22,094 bases of DNA, taken from the IMG/VR virus record IMGVR_UViG_3300030060_002542, positions 1 through 22,094 of that record; one strand, given 5' to 3'. The DNA comes from a virus. Position numbers and translations under genes: made by a program. This document shows, in pieces, positions 18,186 through 22,094 of this stretch (position 1 is the stretch's first letter; every line of letters begins with the position of its first letter). Under the pieces are notes generated by a model. That model had not been told where the DNA came from, did not search any database, and was given only the letters and a program-made list of their open reading frames with translations.

Positions 18186-18574
18186 CTCAAAATAACATCC
18201 CATTCATTTGTGTCTTCATCCCATAAATAAGCATTATCATCACTTGGTCTTTCTACTGGTGCTTCCCAAAGTAATGTAGATGAGTTTAATGTCCAAGATG
18301 CGTAAGGTTTTGGCGGAGCAAATCCATCGTGACTTACATAATATTTAAATCCTTTACCAGCGTAATTTTTTCTAAATGCTTTTGATTGATTTTCGCTTGG
18401 CTCTCCATCGGTGTAATGAATGCCGCCTCTTGTATTGTATGATGTTCTTTTACAAGTTTTACCAAAAAGGTTAGAATATACCTCTTCCCAATTTTCACTA
18501 GTATCGCTTTCATCTCTGCCGACAAAAACACTTATAACTATATTTTTTGAGTTAAGTTTTGCGTAATGTGCCAT
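18182..18574 (-). CDS. Fibre-associated protein of marine phage type
   Basis: A 130-residue protein (MAHYAKLNSKNIVISVFVGR, then CKRTSYNTRGGIHYTDG and a Pro/Trp-rich C-terminus with 'PPKPYASWTLN' and 'WEAPVERPSDDNAYLWDEDT'). The opening 'MAHyAkl--nnvV--V-Vv' and 'TSYNT-GG-H' pattern is one I know from marine phages, where it commonly follows tail-fibre genes; such proteins are thought to be fibre accessories or virion proteins. It follows the glycine-rich adhesin by two bases. The precise function is unknown. Confidence 0.65.
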   Translation of the reverse strand: MAHYAKLNSKNIVISVFVGRDESDTSENWEEVYSNLFGKTCKRTSYNTRGGIHYTDGEPSENQSKAFRKNYAGKGFKYYVSHDGFAPPKPYASWTLNSSTLLWEAPVERPSDDNAYLWDEDTNEWDVILR

Positions 18575-18576
18575 AA

Positions 18577-19452
18577 TTAAACTGCATTAAATGTTATTGT
18601 ACCTGATGATGTAATTGTAGTTACATTTTCTGTGTTAGAATTTACTTGTGTTGTAGAACCTGCTCCTCCGCTTGTGTAAGTAATAGCATAAGCAACAGGG
18701 TATCTTAAAATAATAATACCGCTACCACCATTACCGCCTACGTTAGCATTACTTGAACTCATATTAGAGCCACCGCCTCCTCCACCTTTTCCGTCAGCTC
18801 CTGCAGCTCCAACTCCGTGAGTACCTGATTTACCTGCACCACCACCATCAGTAGCTGAACCGCCTCCTTGCGAACCATAACCTGAACCGCCACCGCCTCC
18901 TGCATAACCAACAGTACTTGCAGTTATATCAGAATCAGAACCGCTACCGCCTGCTCCACCTGAAGAGCCATTAGCATTACTTCCTACACTTCCTGCACCG
19001 CCACCGCCTCCACTTGTAGAGCCGCTTGCTGTACCACCTGCGTTTCCTTGACCTGAAGGACTTGCTGCACCTGCAGTACCTGAAGCACCTTGAGCACCAC
19101 CGCCTGAACCTCCATCACGACCATTGTTTCCGCCTGAAGCTTCTGAACCTCCACCACCTCCTCCTTCAGAGGTAATTGTAGAACCGCCTAAATTTGTAAC
19201 ATATGAATTGTCTCCATCATCTCCTTGATTTTGTACGCCAGTTCCACCACCGCCAAGCTCAACAACAAGCCCTACACCTGTTGTAACTGATACGCCTGTA
19301 GCTGTACGGAAACCGCCAGCTCCACCGCCACCGCCTCCGCTAAAGTTTGCACCGCCACCACCACCAGAGCCACCACCTGCAATAATTAAATATCTAACAG
19401 TTAATGGTGTTGTAGCCGTAGGTGTAATGTGTAAGAATTTTCTACGTAACAT
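18577..19452 (-). CDS. Glycine-rich adhesin-like tail fibre protein
   Basis: A 291-residue protein with a conserved N-terminal strand (VRYLIIAGGGSGGGGG), a long central region dominated by Gly with Ser, Ala, Thr and Asn (about 25-245), and the closing motif 'GGSGIIILRYP' followed by a Thr/Ser-rich C-terminal domain. Runs of GGGGG and GGxGG are typical of polyglycine-II sandwich domains like those of T-even fibre-tip adhesins, and of marine 'glycine-rich domain' fibre proteins. It likely contacts the host receptor. The region has clearly higher GC than its neighbours because of glycine codons, and its repeats are prone to recombination. Confidence 0.75.
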   Translation of the reverse strand: MLRRKFLHITPTATTPLTVRYLIIAGGGSGGGGGANFSGGGGGGAGGFRTATGVSVTTGVGLVVELGGGGTGVQNQGDDGDNSYVTNLGGSTITSEGGGGGGSEASGGNNGRDGGSGGGAQGASGTAGAASPSGQGNAGGTASGSTSGGGGGAGSVGSNANGSSGGAGGSGSDSDITASTVGYAGGGGGSGYGSQGGGSATDGGGAGKSGTHGVGAAGADGKGGGGGGSNMSSSNANVGGNGGSGIIILRYPVAYAITYTSGGAGSTTQVNSNTENVTTITSSGTITFNAV

Positions 19453-19457
19453 AATTT

Positions 19458-20528
19458 TTATATATCGTCTTTATCAGCAGCAAAAGTAGCTAAAGAATAA
19501 AAGAATACAGAATTTGCAGCATCATCTACACATTCTATTTGTAGTATATTACTACTTGAACCATTATCTTCATAATTTATACCACCGATTTTATTAAATA
19601 CTGGCGTACCACTTGCAGTTGATAAATTTAATGTTTGGTCTCCTTTTATTGGGTAAATGGTAATTATTTGTCCTTTTTTATGATTGGACAAAGTAATTGT
19701 ATAAGCACCTGCTAAATCATCTCCAAGTTTAAATACAGAACCTGTTGAACAATCAAAAGTAACTGCACCTGTATATGTAGTTATATCTACATCTTCTGTA
19801 AATCTATTTGCTAATTCATCGTGATCTACTGCATTGTCAGCTAACATTGAATTTTCAACTGCACCTGCTTGTATTGTTACTGCACCTGTATTTGAAATAG
19901 CTACATCACCACTTACTGCAACGTTACCAAAATCTGTACCATCGCCCACCATTATATGTGCATCTGTAGCTGCTAGTGAGTCATCTAAAATATTAATTTT
20001 AGCTGGTGTAACTGCATCATTAGCAATTTTACCTGTAGCAACACCTAAGTCTTTTATTCTTACTGCACCACTACCATTTGTAGCAGATAACTCTATAGTA
20101 GAATCATCTACAGTAACTTCTATTTCATCTGCACTAGATGTAATACCATCTCCACCAACTACATTAAGCACTGGATCACCTGAAGTTAAAGAAGTGCCTG
20201 TAAGACCATCTCCAGCACCAATACTATCTAAATCTGCTGATACTACTAAATCTATCGTTCCATCACTATCTTCGTAAGTAGCTGTAATATTTGTTTCTGT
20301 GTTGCCTGTAAACATAGCACCAACGATGTCTTGTACTGATTCTGCAAAAGTTGGTGTACCTGTAGATAAATCTAATGCATCTGTATAACTATCTAAAACA
20401 TCTGATGCGTTTGTAGATATACCGTATATTTCATACATCATTTTACGAACATTTATAAAAGCATCTCGTAACGTTGCACCGTCATTTGAGTTTGCTGCTG
20501 TTCCTACATTTATATTTATTGCTGCCAT
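19458..20528 (-). CDS. Tail fibre / appendage protein, modular
   Basis: A 356-residue protein. The N-terminus 'ININVGTAANSNDGATLRDA' with 'FINVRKMMYEIYG' is a virion-attachment module frequent in marine phage structural proteins. The middle contains several copies of 'G-DG-t-t-a-d-i-VsvDds' type sequence and 'VATGKIANDAVTPAKI', 'NSMLADNAVDHDEL', a repetitive segment common in marine fibre proteins. The C-terminal part 'FDCSTGSVFKLGDDLAGAYT' to 'NSVFFYSLATF' is a compact beta domain. No chaperone or enzymatic motif is seen. It precedes the glycine-rich adhesin by five bases. Confidence 0.75.
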   Translation of the reverse strand: MAAININVGTAANSNDGATLRDAFINVRKMMYEIYGISTNASDVLDSYTDALDLSTGTPTFAESVQDIVGAMFTGNTETNITATYEDSDGTIDLVVSADLDSIGAGDGLTGTSLTSGDPVLNVVGGDGITSSADEIEVTVDDSTIELSATNGSGAVRIKDLGVATGKIANDAVTPAKINILDDSLAATDAHIMVGDGTDFGNVAVSGDVAISNTGAVTIQAGAVENSMLADNAVDHDELANRFTEDVDITTYTGAVTFDCSTGSVFKLGDDLAGAYTITLSNHKKGQIITIYPIKGDQTLNLSTASGTPVFNKIGGINYEDNGSSSNILQIECVDDAANSVFFYSLATFAADKDDI

Positions 20529-20530
20529 AA

Positions 20531-20704
20531 TTAATAATTTGTTCTATCTATTGTTTCTAATATTGTATCTATTTTAATCTTAACAGTTGATATAAATAAA
20601 TCTGTCTGTTCTGATATAAAAGCATACGCTTTATTAAAGCCTAGAAATATTATTGAAGGTAAATCACCCCAAAAACTTGTTTCATAAACTTTACCGTAGC
20701 TCAT
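20531..20704 (-). CDS. Small virion-associated protein (57 residues)
   Basis: The ATG at 20704 opens 57 residues beginning MSYGKVYETSFWGDLPS, an opening I know from short proteins in marine phage structural clusters, followed by a helical rest (FISEQTDLFISTVKIKIDTI). It lies between the adaptor and fibre genes and overlaps the 32-residue gene by 14 bases. The function is unknown. Confidence 0.6.
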   Translation of the reverse strand: MSYGKVYETSFWGDLPSIIFLGFNKAYAFISEQTDLFISTVKIKIDTILETIDRTNY

Positions 20705-20789
20705 TGTTATTCTTTTTAAGATAACCTGAAAGTCTTATTTCGTTCTTCTGTTTTGGTTTATATTGTCCAATTTTTTTTCTTTTCTTCAC
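20691..20789 (-). CDS. Possible 32-residue basic protein
   Basis: A GTG at 20789 overlaps the adaptor's stop (CTGTGA) and opens 32 residues, very rich in Lys and Asn (KKRKKIGQYKPKQK...YLKKNNNELR). It fills the only gap in this part of the cluster. The start codon type and small size leave real doubt. Confidence 0.4.
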   Translation of the reverse strand: MKKRKKIGQYKPKQKNEIRLSGYLKKNNNELR

Positions 20790-21289
20790 AGTACCCAACC
20801 AGCATAATTAGAATCCTTATCAGGATATATTTCCTCATTTTGATTTGTATAATACTCAGGGTACTTTGATGCAGCATTAAAACTCATAAAGTCTATAAAT
20901 CTATTTGTATAATATTCTGCATAATCTCTTTCTTTTGCAATAAGTTGATCTATTTCACTTTTTTCTGCATTTTGACTATTTTCACTTTCGTGTTTATGTA
21001 TACCACCGTTAGATATGGTGTAAGCAGCAAAAGGTAAATATTCTGCCATAGCATAATGAATTAACATATCTTGTATGTAATCATTTACTAAAGTAAGGTA
21101 ATCACCAGCTAGACTACCAGCAACTATATCTGCACTAATTTTATCATATAAATCTGATCCTAAATAATTTCTAACGTGAATCTCTTGTGCTAATTTTATA
21201 AAGTGTATAAATTTATCTGTATCTACAGAACCACTTATAGCAGTATTTTTTACTAAGTCTTCTCTTTTTATAAATAGTGCTGTTGCCAT
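20786..21289 (-). CDS. Head-tail adaptor-like protein
   Basis: A 167-residue helical protein: 'LFIKREDLVKNTAISGSVDT', 'FIHFIKLAQEIHVRNYLGSD', 'DYIQDMLIHYAMAEYLPFAA' and 'RFIDFMSFNAASKYPEYYT'. The pattern of N-terminal 'FI-REDL-knT-i-g-vD--kf---ik-AQe-hi---lG--LYdki' is that of the DUF6712-like group from Bacteroidetes phages that I associate with head-tail connection. It lies directly downstream of the portal gene with a one-base overlap, as expected for an adaptor. Assigned by pattern and position. Confidence 0.65.
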   Translation of the reverse strand: MATALFIKREDLVKNTAISGSVDTDKFIHFIKLAQEIHVRNYLGSDLYDKISADIVAGSLAGDYLTLVNDYIQDMLIHYAMAEYLPFAAYTISNGGIHKHESENSQNAEKSEIDQLIAKERDYAEYYTNRFIDFMSFNAASKYPEYYTNQNEEIYPDKDSNYAGWVL

Positions 21290-22094
21290 TATTCTTCAGA
21301 TTGTTCGTTTATTTCCTCTTCTCTTTCTATATCATCTTTTTTAACACCTGTTTCTTTTTCTACTTCTGCATCTGATATAGCATTGGTCAGATCAGTAAAT
21401 TCTAAAGGTTGTAGTGTTTTAAAGTATAAGTCTAAATCAATATTGTTATAGTCTAATATCTTTTGTAGTTCATCTATAATTGTTACCTGCATTGGTCTAA
21501 TAACTGTATTGTCCATAAGTATAGATGCTGTTTCTAATTCTTGAGCATTATTACCTAGACCAGTTTTATCTTTAATCCCAACTAACATAGGTGAAACAAT
21601 TCTGTGAGAAACCATAACTTTAGTCATAGATTCATTTGCTAAAAATTCATATTGTTGGTAGGCATCAGGAATAGTTACTGGTTCAATATTAGCAGCTAAT
21701 TCTTTACTGTCGTTAAATGCCAATATAAATTTACCTGCATTTGATGTACCACTAAACTTTTCATAGATTGCTCTTTCTATTTCTTCTCTTTGTTCTTTGT
21801 TAGGTGTACCATTATTGAAGTTAATTAACATACTTGGTTGTAGACCATTTTGTATATTATTTATATGATAGTTACCTATCTCTTCTTCTAATTCAGCATA
21901 TTGTAGACCACCTTGATAATCTACTGGTGAATAATAATAGAATCCTGCCTTGTATGGACGAATATAAAGTATCTCTATGCCATCTTTAGACATTCCAAAT
22001 GCTGAGATACGTTTAGGCTCGTCATCTTTCCTTATATCCTTCCATTTGGGGTGATAATAGTAAGCCATTACTTTACCATCTGTAGCCTTTTCAG
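21289..22094 (-). CDS. Portal protein, N-terminus beyond window
   Basis: The frame is open to the right edge, so the first part of the protein is missing; the ATG at 22068 is internal and need not be the start. The 268 visible residues include 'GNYHINNIQNGLQPSMLINF' and 'REEIERAIYEKFSGTSNAGK', 'PDAYQQYEFLANESMTKVMV', 'HRIVSPMLVGIKDKTGLGNN' and 'VIRPMQVTIIDELQKIL'. The order, with the S-H-rv-sP-l-gi----glG-na motif, matches phage portal proteins of Bacteroidetes phages. It forms the ring through which DNA enters the capsid. The C-terminus is acidic (EREEEINEQSEE). It overlaps the adaptor gene by one base (TAATG). Confidence 0.85.
   Translation of the reverse strand, partial: EKATDGKVMAYYYHPKWKDIRKDDEPKRISAFGMSKDGIEILYIRPYKAGFYYYSPVDYQGGLQYAELEEEIGNYHINNIQNGLQPSMLINFNNGTPNKEQREEIERAIYEKFSGTSNAGKFILAFNDSKELAANIEPVTIPDAYQQYEFLANESMTKVMVSHRIVSPMLVGIKDKTGLGNNAQELETASILMDNTVIRPMQVTIIDELQKILDYNNIDLDLYFKTLQPLEFTDLTNAISDAEVEKETGVKKDDIEREEEINEQSEE

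Noticed and set aside
19834-20277. Plus-strand open frame of 147 codons
   Set aside because: It is the complement of the repetitive fibre gene; low-complexity Ser/Ala/Pro composition shows it is a shadow.

Overview
The window looks like part of the genome of a tailed double-stranded DNA phage (siphovirus-like) infecting a member of the Bacteroidetes, probably a marine flavobacterium. The reasons are: DNA of roughly one-third GC; nearly every gene on the minus strand with ATGA or TAATG stop/start overlaps; almost no Shine-Dalgarno sequences but A/T-rich start contexts; promoters of the Bacteroidetes type (TTTG, 18-20 bases, TAnnTTTG); and tail-fibre proteins of a kind common in marine phages. 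No integrase or repressor is visible. All genes called here are on the minus strand, so transcription runs from right to left, and both ends of the window cut through genes.

Right to left (transcription order): (1) 22094-16595, a late unit: portal (cut by the right edge), head-tail adaptor, two very small genes, a modular fibre protein, a glycine-rich adhesin-like protein, a conserved fibre-associated protein, then a lysis block (small membrane proteins, an M15 peptidase endolysin, a 3-TM-type holin and a tiny basic protein), closed by a terminator at 16466-16494. (2) 16425-7055, a unit of about 9.4 kb led by a promoter that appears to start on the ATG of an ERF annealing protein. It then encodes an SSB-like protein, an HTH protein, a primase-helicase, a RusA resolvase, a sigma-like factor, a probable nuclease, a dATP/dGTP diphosphohydrolase-like protein, a RecE-type exonuclease, a DnaA-C-like DNA-binding protein, a putative small terminase, a cytosine methyltransferase and the large terminase. 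It ends in an array of eight short repeats and a terminator at 6826-6857. (3) 6729-5811, five small genes behind a strong promoter, ending in four more copies of the same repeat, one of them in the loop of a terminator. (4) 5563-4310, four small genes with their own promoter, a structured intergenic element and a terminator. (5) 3905-3672, one coiled-coil gene with its own promoter and terminator. (6) 3605-3018, a GIY-YIG/T5orf172-like gene with an apparently leaderless start, its promoter merged with the preceding terminator. (7) 2810-1, tail and head-tail genes: a tail assembly chaperone with a clear -1 frameshift site, a tail-terminator-like protein, an HK97-gp10-like protein and a large virion protein cut by the left edge.

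How the genes work together: the ERF annealing protein, RecE-like exonuclease, SSB-like protein, RusA resolvase and primase-helicase make a coherent recombination and replication module with no DNA polymerase in the window, so host polymerase is probably used. The terminase genes share that transcript. The short units between 6.8 and 3.0 kb look like early host-takeover genes with conserved promoters and a recurring gene-junction sequence.

The most interesting observations are the 12-copy repeat RTGAATTYAAYA at the 3' ends of two transcripts, the frameshift site followed by a long stretch that looks coding in two frames, two leaderless starts with identical promoter geometry, and two unexplained non-coding segments (3984-4242 and 5356-5414).
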